In this document: positions 38,677-49,600 of the stretch, in pieces
Position numbering within the stretch: position 1 is the stretch's first letter
Layout of the letters: every line of letters starts with the position of its first letter
DNA from: Drosophila persimilis
Lineage: Eukaryota; Arthropoda; Insecta; Diptera; Drosophilidae
Direction: 5' to 3'
Length of the DNA stretch: 64,000 bases
Assembly: GCF_003286085.1 (NCBI RefSeq)
Contig: NW_020825346.1
Coordinates: 992,001-1,056,000 of the forward strand
Program-made: the position numbers and the translations under genes
Notes under the pieces: model-generated
Databases searched by the model: none
The model's input: the letters and a program-made list of their open reading frames with translations, nothing else
Told to the model about the DNA's origin: nothing

Positions 38677-39179
38677 CTTGGTGGTGCTTGTTTATTTTTA
38701 TTTTTTATTAATAAAAATTGTTCGTGCTTTCGGTAATCCCTTTTGGCATATCTGGTCGTCTACGTTTGCATTTTAATGGCCCACCTCTGCCACTTGAACA
38801 TCGGACCGATTACGTGCCCCAGGGGCACTGATATCGATAAAGATCGCCATGCAACCGGATGAAAAGCGTGAGACATATCGTTTCCAAGGCAACAAAATTC
38901 ACATTATGTATTTTTTGATTTTAGTTTTTGGTTTTGTTCTTCTGTTCCCGCTATCTTTATTGATTCTTAGTCTTAAAATAATTAACAATTGGCAAAAAAA
39001 AAAAATACTTAATCGATTCTTTAAGTGTTTGTTCCCTTTCTGGGTGGATCTTTGTGCAGATCTAGTAGCTCTGAAGGCAGGTATCGAATAGTGTTTAGCG
39101 TTTATCCCATATAAAAGAATATACATAAATATTTATCCCTCCATCCATACATACATACGTCATAGTTTTTTTTTATTAG

Positions 39180-39740
39180 ATTTAGCTATCGATTAATGTC
39201 ATGAATTTTTGTGTATCGAATGCGGGGGACAGTCCATTAGGCAAACAAATATTCAAATTGTAATCCTAGACTAGGGTTGTACATTCGGTTATCGATTAAA
39301 TCGATCTGTTGAATGTGTCTTAGCTAAATCGTAAGTTTATCAATTATCGGTTTAAAGCTGAATATCGTATACATAAATTTCGTTGGTTGTGGTTGATCGA
39401 TTTTTGTGTATCGATTATTTATCGATTACACCGATAATGTATCATAAGTTATCGATATGTACCATAAGGTCGCCTATCGATTTTTAATAATACATTTAAA
39501 ATTGTTTTGTTTTATCGAATAATTGCAATTTTGCATACAATTTCGGTGATCGCAAATTCGATAGTAATCGATTAAATTTACGCAAATACATCGTATACAT
39601 TTGATGATCGATTAATGGCTATCGAACGTAGGCAACTATCGACAAATGCTTATAGTACTGTTCTCTTTTTATCTGATCTGTAATGTCCCATAGCTCTGAT
39701 CACTTGATCGATATATCGCTATCGTTATCGTTATCGCTAT
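39180..39740. promoter_or_regulatory. Dense cluster of ATCGAT/CGATA words downstream of Sk1
   Basis: About ten ATCGAT words and many further ATCG or CGAT cores fall within about 560 bp, directly past the Sk1 stop codon. CGATA clusters are the known binding pattern of the insulator protein BEAF-32, and TATCGATA is the DREF site. Binding itself is inferred. Confidence 0.45.
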
Positions 39741-39751
39741 CCGATACATCC

Positions 39752-41794
39752 TCACTGTCCATTGGTGGTCATCACATTGATCAGTCCTGGCAGCACCTCC
39801 GCCTGTATGGGCCCGTAATCGACACGCTCGCCATCGACCACTAAGATGCCATCGCTGGCACTCGGCTCGATACGGAACGCCTTGACGGGCACCACCCGAA
39901 TGAAGGGATCATCGCCGCCGGGCGGCAAATGGGTGCCCGTGTTCATGCTCAGCAGAAAGTTGAGCATCTGGTGGCGCCCCACGCCGCTGCGGATGATCAC
40001 CAGATAGATGATGCCATCGTTTAGCCGCGACTCGGGCGCAAAGTAGCAGTCGGAGGACAGGTGCGTCGTGTAGGCGGCATGCACCATCACGAACTCCCCC
40101 TCCTCGCAGCACCATCCATCGGCGGCAGGCAACGGAAGCTGCAGTCCCGGTATTGTGCCCGAGGGCACTAGCTCCGCAAACTCTGCATTGGCCGCCTCAA
40201 TCCTCTGGGAGACGCTCATCCGGCTGCGATTCGATCGGATGCTCTGGCCCCCCACCGAATAGTAGGCGGTCCGGCGGGACATGGCCGAGTGCCAGCTGTC
40301 GGCGTGCTGGCGAAAGATGGAACGATCCATGGACAGGGCATCGGCAAACTGGTCCGGGTCCGTCTCGGACTCCTCGTTGAGGTCCTCCGGCAGATCCCTG
40401 AACTCGCTCTCCTCGCTGACATCGCCGTTGACGTTGAGCGGCAATGAGACAGGCCTGCTTGGTGGCGCCTGCTCCTCCACTGGCAGCTGCCGTTGAGTTT
40501 CCTTCTCCTGGGGGGCAGCTGCAGTCTGGGCAGTCTCCTGCTGCTCCTGCTGCTCCTCCTTCTCCTCCTTTGGGTAGGGCAGATAGAAGACCTTGCCCTT
40601 ATAGGACCTCAGCGAGATGAGCCGCTTGATGGCCCACAGTGTGAACCGTTGGGCGCCAATCGACCGCAGACGCTCGCTCTCGATGTCAATGTCGGCAATG
40701 AGGCCCCAGCCCACGGACAAGAAGGAGTACATCACATAGTGCTTGTCCCTGGAGGACAGCTCCACACGGACCACGTCCATGGGCGTGCTCCTGCCAGCAA
40801 TGCACGTGAGCGTGGCATGAAGGATGGGCTTTGGTTCGTACGGCTCATTGCAGTGATGGGCCACGCTCTTGGCCAGGCCATTGCCGCTGCCGCAGGGTAT
40901 GATGCCGAGCGGCAGATTGCGGCAGGCGCGACGCCAATCCATGCGCTCCATCAGACCGTTGAGGACCTCGTAGAAGAGCCCGTCGCCGGAGGCCACCACA
41001 ATGCCCGAGTAGCGCTCCAGCAGATCCTTACGGGTGCGCACAAACTCCTTCGCATAGTGTGGATGCGTTGTGATCTGAAGATCATACTGGACCTCCGCCT
41101 CGGTCAGCAGCGGGGCCACCTGCTTCTGGAAGAGCTCTCTGCCCTTGCCCGAGCCCGATTTCGGATTGAGCAGGATCAACAGGTGTTTGACAGAGCCCGC
41201 GACCGCTCCCGCGCCCAATACGGAGCCGTTGATGTCGATGGTGGTGCTGTTGCGCTGCTTGTGCTCCCGTATGGTGCGATGCCAGAGCTCTGCCGTCTGC
41301 AGATTCTCCGCATAGTCGTTGCTCGAGCGAAAGCGCAGGATGCGCAGCGTCTGTACGCGGCGCAGAGGCTTCTCCTTCTTCAGATACGCATAGATGTAGA
41401 GGTAGGCGCTGTTGTCCCGATCCGGCTGCTGTTCCTGCTCCTGCGTCGCATCCCCGCTGGGATTCTTGCACGAATTGAGGCCGCCACGTGGTCGCTTCTT
41501 CAGGCGGGGACCAAACCGGGAGCCAATGATGTCGTCGATGCGTATCAGCTGCTCGTTGATGTGATCATCCTGGTCGGTCTCCCGCCGCAGGTACACGCCC
41601 TCCGGACAGAGCTTCACCTGGATCTTGATGCTGTGCTTGCGACGGCTGCTCTCCACGAAGAAGATCTCGCTCAACGCCTGGCTCGTCTCCGACGAGGCCG
41701 ATGTGGGTGTGGAGGGCAGGGACGGCATGCTCTTGCCGTCGAGCTGCTCCTGGACGGGTGTGGTGGCGGCCACGGCTTCCGTTGTCGCTGTCAT
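39752..41794 (-). CDS. Sk1: Sphingosine kinase, intronless coding region
   Basis: The enzyme phosphorylates sphingosine to sphingosine-1-phosphate, using ATP. A single exon runs from ATG at 41794 to TGA at 39752, giving 680 aa. The diacylglycerol-kinase-type catalytic domain starts at about residue 203 with LLILLNPKSGSGKG (the nucleotide-binding loop). It continues with SGDGLFYEVLNGL (269-281) and LGIIPCGSGNGLAKS (296-310), the sphingosine-kinase signature, then SVGWGLIADID. A Glu/Gln-rich linker and a long acidic/Ser insert separate the conserved C-terminal block (FVMVHAAYTTHLSSDCYFAP...). The N-terminal 40 residues are Ser/Thr-rich. Flies have two such kinases. The choice of Sk1 rests on its linkage to Evi5 and Gs2, which I recall from the D. 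melanogaster X. Confidence 0.93.
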   Translation of the reverse strand: MTATTEAVAATTPVQEQLDGKSMPSLPSTPTSASSETSQALSEIFFVESSRRKHSIKIQVKLCPEGVYLRRETDQDDHINEQLIRIDDIIGSRFGPRLKKRPRGGLNSCKNPSGDATQEQEQQPDRDNSAYLYIYAYLKKEKPLRRVQTLRILRFRSSNDYAENLQTAELWHRTIREHKQRNSTTIDINGSVLGAGAVAGSVKHLLILLNPKSGSGKGRELFQKQVAPLLTEAEVQYDLQITTHPHYAKEFVRTRKDLLERYSGIVVASGDGLFYEVLNGLMERMDWRRACRNLPLGIIPCGSGNGLAKSVAHHCNEPYEPKPILHATLTCIAGRSTPMDVVRVELSSRDKHYVMYSFLSVGWGLIADIDIESERLRSIGAQRFTLWAIKRLISLRSYKGKVFYLPYPKEEKEEQQEQQETAQTAAAPQEKETQRQLPVEEQAPPSRPVSLPLNVNGDVSEESEFRDLPEDLNEESETDPDQFADALSMDRSIFRQHADSWHSAMSRRTAYYSVGGQSIRSNRSRMSVSQRIEAANAEFAELVPSGTIPGLQLPLPAADGWCCEEGEFVMVHAAYTTHLSSDCYFAPESRLNDGIIYLVIIRSGVGRHQMLNFLLSMNTGTHLPPGGDDPFIRVVPVKAFRIEPSASDGILVVDGERVDYGPIQAEVLPGLINVMTTNGQ

Positions 41795-44700
41795 GGGCAG
41801 GCTCTCTCACTCTCCCGTTCGCTGGCTCTCTGAAGATCGTCTATGACTCCCCTCTCTCTCTCTCTCGCTGAAGTTTGTTTCTCTCCCACTCTCCCTCTCT
41901 CTGTTTCTGCACTTTGTGCACCGTTGTAAATCCCCTTCTCTTTTCGAGTGGAGTTTTTTTCTGACCTTGTCTTTGTCTTTAACACTCAAAAAAAAAAACA
42001 ACAACAACAACAGCAACACCAAACACGAACAAACCGTAATAGTGGATGGCGCAAAATGAAGATCGGTGAAAAGAGAGCCTGGGCAGCAGGCTGGCCAGCA
42101 GGGAGCCGAAAAGAGCGTTTGAAACCCGTTTGGTATATTTTTATTTTGTGTGTGTGTGTTTTTTTTTGTGCTATTATTTACGTTATTATATTAATGTGTG
42201 TAGGTGTTTTCTATTAAATTTAATAATAATAATTGTGTTGTCTGCATGCGATCTCATGCCCGTCGGAGCTTACGCTCTTTCGTGTGTGCGTTACTTTTTT
42301 TTTTTGTCGTTTTGTCGCTTCGCACCGTTCCGTGCCGTTCCGTACCGATCGCTTCCTGCGCGCTTTTCGTACTGAAGTCGACCCGTGGGCGAGGGTGAAC
42401 ACTAACCTTATTTTTAATGGAGATTTTACGATTTGCACATCGGTTGCTGTTGCTGTTGCTTTCACACACACACACACACACACTGGCGCAATCTTGGGCG
42501 CTTTATTTGTTGTTGTTTTAGTGTAGTGTCGAAATCTAATCAACACGTATCGTATCGATGGAGATATTAGTATGTCTTTATCTTCTGTTCGCTCATTTAT
42601 TTTTGTTTTATTTTATTTGTTACTTAAAAACAGCTGTCGGGCGGTCGGGGCGTCCGTGCGTGCATTCGATAAATAACAACAACCAAAAACAGGGCGCACG
42701 AAAAATATTTGTCTCTCTCTCTCTCTCTCTCGCTCCCACTCTATGTCTAGCCTCTGTTTGGCGGACACTGCCAGAGAGATAGAGTGTTAACTGTCACTCT
42801 GGTGCTGTTACATTTTTCCTCTCTCCCCATTACTTACTTAAGCCTGTATGACACCACTCGCTCACACACACACGCACACTTAGCCAAAGTCAAAGGCCAA
42901 AATTGAAGCTTTAAGTGTGCAAACAGGCAGAGAAATGCATCGAAGCAAAACCTAAAGTCTGTATGACACTTGTTTGAGTTTCAGTAAAAAAAAAAAACAA
43001 CAACAAAAACCGATGGCAAGCGAGAAAAAATATATATAAAAATAATATAATACAAATAAAAATAATATAATAAATATAAATATGCTATAATATTTTAAAT
43101 GTATTAAAGATTTTAGTTCAATTTTCGATTTAAAATTCCACTTACGATCTTTATGTAAAAAAGTGTCGATATGAAATTATTGATCTGAATTGAATTATTA
43201 TTAAAATTAGCTCAAACACGTTTGGAAAAAATTATATTACAATTGATTAAGGAACTCCGGCCTGAGATATGAAACAGTTTGGGTCTATGTTATAATTATT
43301 AAAAATATCTATTAGAAGCCCGTAGCTGAGAAAATTCTATTAGATCAGTGTAAGTGCAGCTCATTCAATTGCCCAGGCAATCCAGTGTCATACAAGCTTT
43401 GGGCACTGTCTACGCTGCAGGCAGGCCTGACTGTGTGCGTGTGTGTGTATGGCTGTCCTTCTTGCACACTTAAGCTGCAATTTGCCTTTGACTTTGAATG
43501 CGAGAGAGCGAGAGTGAGGCTTGGGCTTCGGCTTGAGCATGGCTTTGGCCGCATGTGTGAGCTTTCCCACTCTACTGCTCTCTCTCTGCCGCCTCCGCCG
43601 CTTTGCCTCTTTGTCTCTCGATGCTTTGGTGCTCTCTTTATGCAATTTTCGTTGCCTTTCATTCATAATTTGTTCTCACTCTCCTGCCGTCTCGTTCTCT
43701 CTTATTGGTGGAAGGGGTTAATCAATCAAAACGAAATGTCAGGCGGCTGGCGGGGGTATCAACATGTTGCGACACATGTTGCGTATACGTCACGTTGAAC
43801 CCTAGACTGCCAGATCTTATCTAACGTTTATCCATGGGTTTTCAACGTGACTCAGTCACACACACGCACACACACACACGCAATCATTTCCATTTTTTGT
43901 TTATTTGTTTGTTTTTTTTTTGTTTTTTTTTTGTTTTTTTTTGCGGAAATATTTTTTTCTTTTTTTGCCAGGTGTACATTAAGCAGTATTTTTTTAATAT
44001 TTTTTTTTTTTTTGATTATTTCTGTTCTTTTTTATTTTTTTTTTTAATTGCGCGCGTCTGTTGATATCAGAGCTGAAAAAATAACAGAGATTGGTTCAAT
44101 TGCTTGGAAATTGCTGGTGGGGACAGTTTTTTTTTTTATTTTTTATTTTTCGCTGCCATAAGGCAATTGTGTGGGGGGTGGCTTCGAGGCCCCACAGCTG
44201 CAAAAAGCAAAAAGCAGATAGATAATAAATATAGTCCATTCGTTGATTCGAAACAATAAGCGGTCTAGCTTAAGCTACTGCTTGACTGGTGTTAAGCCTG
44301 TAAATCCACTGCTTGACGGGTTAATTTGCTGCGTTCTTCTCCTCCAAATGAACTGCTTTAGAGGACAACCCAAACCCAGAGCATAATAGAGCGTACGCTG
44401 GAACTCGTATCTGGATGGGAGGTTGATTCACCCACCAACGAGAGGGAGGGAAGCACCACCTCAATGAGTCACTCACGTGGCCCCATGGCCAATTAATGTC
44501 CAGAGACCCCCCTAGATAGACCACAGACACCCCTCCCTCACCGGGAACTGTGGCGAACATGTGGCCTTTGATGGATCACAAGGAAGGGGGTGTGGGGGGC
44601 TCCGTGGCAGCACTTAAGTGGTTGTTGCACCGACTGCACAGACCGATAAAGACCAGACCCCGGCTCTTTTCCACTCTGTCTCTGTCTATCGTCTCCTGAC

Positions 44701-46482
44701 CTACATATGTACATGATGATATATACTGCCATACTATACTTTTCAATTGCATTGAAAACAAAAAAAAAAACTGAAAAGGGAGCCCAGAGTAGGGGTACGC
44801 ATAAGGGGTTGAAGAGGTATGGGGTAAGAGGGAGTCCCATTAGGTGAAAAGCCCTCCAACAAGAGAGATAGATGGACAGCCTCTGCTCTCTCTTTCGGTA
44901 ATGAATAGCAAAGGCTTCTACACAATTCTGTACTTATAGTAATTACCACTTTGGTTCTTACTTAAAAGAGTGGATACGGCACCCAGACCTACCTAGTAGA
45001 TCTGTGTTAAAATTTGTATTTGTGGTTTTATTTCAGTTCCATTTATATATGATCGAAGTGTGCACCAGCTCTGGATTCGAATGATTCGATTCGCACGTTT
45101 TTGCAGCAGTGCCCCTCGGTTTTGCTACGCGGGTGGGAATTCAAGCAGTGCTTTGGCCAATGAAAGCAGTTTAGCAGAGTAATCCAATCGATCTTTAAAC
45201 CCCGAAACCCATAAAAAAAAAACAAGTCTCAAATCTAAACCAGAAACTAAAGTGAAATCCAAGCAAAAGGAAATATATAATCAATCTATAAAACAACTTC
45301 TTCTAATGAGGAATGTCGGATTAATCGATCACAAAAAAAATAACAAAAGTCTATAAAAAAAAAACTTTCGGTTATCATCGATGCGATAATAAAGGCGCTC
45401 TCTTTATCGCTCTCTCTCTCTCTCTGTCTCCCTCTCTCTCCTTTGGTTCGATCTTTGATTGACCGAAGTCGCAGAAGACGCAGTAAAAGAAAGAAAAGGA
45501 AGCAAAAGAAGAAACAAGAAAAAAAAAGAAAAAAAAGGAAGCAAAAGAAGAAACAAGAAAAAAAGAAAATAATGAAGAGAGCAAAGAACAAACGAGTGTG
45601 TTTACCAATCTAATAAAAGCAAAACACTTTCTGGCTCTCTCTCTCTCTCTCTCTCTCCTTTGCGCTTTTGATAACTGTTCTTGGCGGCAGGTGTTGCGAG
45701 GTGAGGCATTGTAGAGAAGTAGAGCACTTTGATAACGTTTCGAAACGGTACATTTCCTGTGCTTTTCCGCGCTACTTTGTTGTGTCGTTCTTGCGGACAA
45801 GGAGAGAAGGGAACAGCAAAGAAGGAACTCCCATGTATCCAAAAACGGTAGTAGAGAGAGAGCAAAAATCAAAAGAAAATAATAGTATAATAAACTCTTA
45901 TACTTGCTATTTGAAAAAATCGAGTTGGAAAGTGCGAAAAAGATGGAACTTTTGTTACTCTTATACGGGGCTTTGACGCCTTCTCTTTCTCTCTGCGAAT
46001 TGTGCTTAAAAGCGAACAGTGGAGCTTCGGAGTGGAGATCGAACTGCCTCTCGACTCTTATACTGTTGAACTCTTCTTCTACTCTAAGGAGTGGGAGTAT
46101 AAGGATTTTCCAAAAATGAATATACCCCATGATACCCAGCGATCTGCCAGCACGGCTTTGGGGCGCAATCAACAAAAAGCCCCAACAGCTTTTTCCATTG
46201 TTTTGCCCCAAACCCCCTCCCCTTGGGCTATCCTTCTTAGTTTTGTAGGGCGCCTGGAAATATAAACAAAAGGTGGAAGAACACAACATAGAGAACACAT
46301 AACACAGACGGGCTGCTGGGGAATCCACACTGGGAACACGAGTACTCTCCCTCTCGCTCTCGCTCTCGCTCTCTTCTAGCACTGGTATCTCTTTCCAAAG
46401 ACTGCGAGGCTCTGTTTGTTTTGGATTTTAGTCTGGCTAGTTCTTTTAACTAATGAAATGTTTCCATTAATGTCAATTGCAG
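41795..46482. other. Divergent spacer between Sk1 and Evi5
   Basis: The Sk1 leader side (41800-42020) is CT/GA-rich. The stretch also has long T-rich tracts (43905-44045), AT-rich sequence at 43015-43095, and a purine-rich tandem repeat at 45494-45570. I see no coding exon. Promoters of both genes probably lie here, but none could be pinned down. Confidence 0.5.
45494..45570. repeat. Purine-only tandem duplication, unit about 39 nt
   Basis: Two copies of a unit containing GGAAGCAAAAGAAGAAACAA start about 39 nt apart (45498 and 45537), joined by A-rich sequence. Apart from two C positions per unit, the plus strand is all purine. Confidence 0.8.
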
Positions 46483-46683
46483 TTGAGAGAGACGTCGACC
46501 AGAGACGTAGCGCATCGCCAAACAGAGGAAATTGAGCATCATGTGTCGTTGCTGTTAGGCCAAAGGATCGGGAATCTCGGGATCAACTGAAAGATCGCAC
46601 ACGATCAGAGATCTATCTGTCTGTCGCTCCAGTCCCAGCCTTGACTCCTCTGCGAGCAGCTCGTTGTTGCCGTCAGCGCCGCT
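46483..46683 (+). other. 5'UTR part of the first Evi5 coding exon, with spliced leader acceptor
   Basis: A branch-point match TAACTAAT (46447-46454) and the acceptor TTGCAG ending at 46482 precede the start codon by 201 nt. This indicates that at least one non-coding exon lies further upstream. Confidence 0.55.
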
Positions 46684-49600
46684 ATGACCCTGACCGCCAC
46701 GACAACTGCCTCAACACCGGAGAGCCAAACGAAGATGGATGTGAAGGGCACTCCCAACAGCAGCACTCTACCACCGCCCACAGCCGATGAGAGTCTGCCC
46801 ACCTCGGAAATGGATCTGCTGGCCAAGCTGGAGGCAGCCAACAAGCTGATCGAGAGCGATGCCAAGTCCCTCAATTCGTTGCACTCCACGCACAGTCGCA
46901 AGAACTCGGACACGAGTCAGATAAGCCTCACGTCGAGTAAGTATTTGTTCCATCCCCTCCGAATGTGGTCTCCTAGCTTGTGTCCTTTCGCTTATGGGAA
47001 TCTGCTAAAGAAGTAGATCGTAACGCTGTGGGAGAAAGAAGAGTAAAGGTCTCTGTCCTATCCCCATGCCCATTCCGCAACCGATGACAATCGTAATCGC
47101 CTTTCATTTAGTTATCAAAGGAAGAGCTCCCTTTTCCCATAAATCGATTATTCTAAGGGCTTTGCCATTTCCGAATAGCTTCAATCGTTCGGTAATCGTT
47201 ATCGTAGTTGGGTTTCATTTAGTTATCAAATTATCGGAAAAGGCAAAGACGAGAGCTAGCTCCCACAATTGCCGGCTCTCGCCCGGGAGGTAGACGTGCG
47301 CATTGGAAGAGGAGATTGCTTTCCATTAGATTTGGAACCTGGGCGTTACAGGCCACGAATCAATTCCAATGGCATTCCATTTAATGCATAAATTATCTCA
47401 AATTCGACGTATGATAACCCAGAACCGGCCCGTCCCCCCATTATAACTCAGAACTAATTAAATGTGTGGGGCCCCCCTAACCCGTTTCGTTATTGGCAGG
47501 CGGCAATTCCGTGGCCGAGGAGGACATCTGGACAACGTGGGCCACCATTCTGAACGACTGGGATGGGGCGCTGAAGCGCAAGAATCCGTGCGTGCGCGAG
47601 CTGGTGCGCCGCGGCATACCGCACCACTTCCGGGCGATCGTGTGGCAACAGCTGAGCACGGCGTCGGAGGCGGACAAGAAGCAGTACGCGGAGTACATCA
47701 AGGCGACGAGTGCCTGCGAGAAGGTGATACGCCGCGACATTGCACGCACCTATCCCGAGGTGGACTTCTTCAAGGAGAAGGACGGGCCCGGCCAGGAGGC
47801 ACTGTTCAATGTGATCAAGGCCTACTCGCTGCACGATCGCGAGGTGGGCTACTGCCAGGGCTCCGGCTTCATAGTCGGCCTGCTGCTGATGCAGATGCCC
47901 GAGGAGGAGGCGTTCGCGGTGCTCGTGCAGATCATGCAACAGCATCGCATGCGGCACATGTTCAAGCCGTCGATGTCCGAGCTGGGCCTGTGCATGTACC
48001 AGCTGGAGAATCTCGTCCAGGAGCAGATACCCGACATGCACATACACTTCCAGCAGCAGGGCTTCCAGACAACGATGTACGCCTCCAGTTGGTTCCTCAC
48101 CCTCTACACGACCACGCTGAACGTGAACCTCAGCTGCCGCATCATGGACGTCTTCCTCAGCGAGGGCATGGAGTTCATCTTCAAGGTGGCCCTGGCCCTC
48201 CTCCTCACCGGCAAGGAGACGCTCCTCTGCCTGGACATGGAGGCCATGCTCAAGTTCTTCCAGAAGGAGCTGCCCGGCCGTGTGGAGGCCGACCCGGAGG
48301 GTTTCTTCAATCTCGCGTACGCCCAGAAGCTGAACACAAAGCGCATGAAGAAGATGGAGAAGGAGTATCAGGACCTGAAGAAGAAAGAGCAGGAGGAGAT
48401 GGTCGAACTGCGGCGGTTGCGTCGCGAGAACTGTCTGCTGAAGCAGCGCAATGATTTGCTTGAGGCTGAGAGTGCAGAGCTGGCCGATCGCCTGGTGCGG
48501 GGTCAGGTCTCACGGGCCGAAGAGGAGGAAACAAGGTGAGGGATTGCCAGAGAGAGAGAAAAAGAGAGATCATCTCCTTCATAATCTTTTCCCCCTTATT
48601 TCTCCCCCCCAGCTATGCCATTCAAACGGAACTGATGCAGCTGAGACGCTCCTATCTGGAGGTCTCGCACCAGCTGGAGAATGCCAACGAAGAGGTTCGT
48701 GGTCTCAGTCTTCGGCTGCAGGAGAATGTAAGTACAGTCGCCCGCCCTGCCATCGCCTGTCTTCCGCCTCTACCTCTCACTCTTATCGATTGAAACCTGT
48801 AACTAAAACGGAATATGTTGCTAATCTGTACTTCTGTGTTCTTTTCCATTTTATTTGATTTCCTTTATGGTTGTGGTGCTTCACACACAAAATGTTCGCT
48901 TTAATCAAATCAAAAACAAAAACAATACACACCCCAAATGCAAAAAAAAACATACAGAATGTATCCATCGACAGCGTAAGTAACTCCAAAAAAAGAGAAT
49001 AAACATTGTCTTGTAGTTAATGCCTTACCCAATGCCTGCCTGCCTCCAAAACCAAATGAATTCCATTCCCGATAAATCTGTTGAGCATGCTTTTTTGTGT
49101 ATTTTCATTAGTTATAGGCTTATTCTTGTATACTCTATAGTCTTGTGATCCCTTGAAGGTTCTTTATGACCAAATGAAGCTGCAAAGCAAGCTCTAAAGA
49201 TACGCTTCTAGTGTCTATTCTTTTATATTTACAATCCTCTCTGAGCGAGTCTCTCAATACACGCTGTTTCACAGCAACCGAATGGGCAAAGCACAAGAAT
49301 AACGGACAACCAAAAGAAGGAGATACATAGATGACACGGAACCGAAGGAAATAGTTTCGTGGTAAATTCATGAACAACCAACAGAGGAAAATACCCTGTA
49401 AACATGACAGAAAATCCCAGCTAAAACGTTTTTTTTCGAGGCACTGACAGTGTCTCCTCCTTCAGGGACTTGTGTGCCTCTAAATAAAGAAATAATTGGT
49501 GCCTAAGGCATGGTCCCTCTCTGGATCGTTGATCCTTAATATACTTTCTGTAAGAACTAAACGAACCCGGGGTATGTGGGGTACTTACGCGTACGTTCAA

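Larger units (their letters stand above)
30561..39751. other. Gene-poor 9 kb between dod and Sk1
   Basis: No coding exon of a known protein was recognised on either strand. Contents include further promoter-like fragments at 30970-31290, a plausible non-coding first exon ending at 32420 with donor GTGAGT (plus strand), CA/GT and CT/GA microsatellites, a T run at 34864-34882, a long (GA)n tract at 36680-36765 and a CGAT-rich cluster at 39180-39740. It may be the far 5' region of a plus-strand gene such as Evi5, or a non-coding transcript. Both ideas are inference. Confidence 0.5.

Noticed and set aside
40493-41833. A 446-codon plus-strand open frame opposite Sk1
   Set aside because: It is the antisense shadow of the Sk1 coding exon, a result of GC-rich third positions. 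The minus strand carries the kinase motifs.
45375-46382. A 335-codon minus-strand open frame upstream of Evi5
   Set aside because: Composition is dominated by Ser/Glu/Arg and Phe/Ser runs from CT/GA and A-rich repeats. It overlaps the purine tandem repeat and has no homology I recognise.
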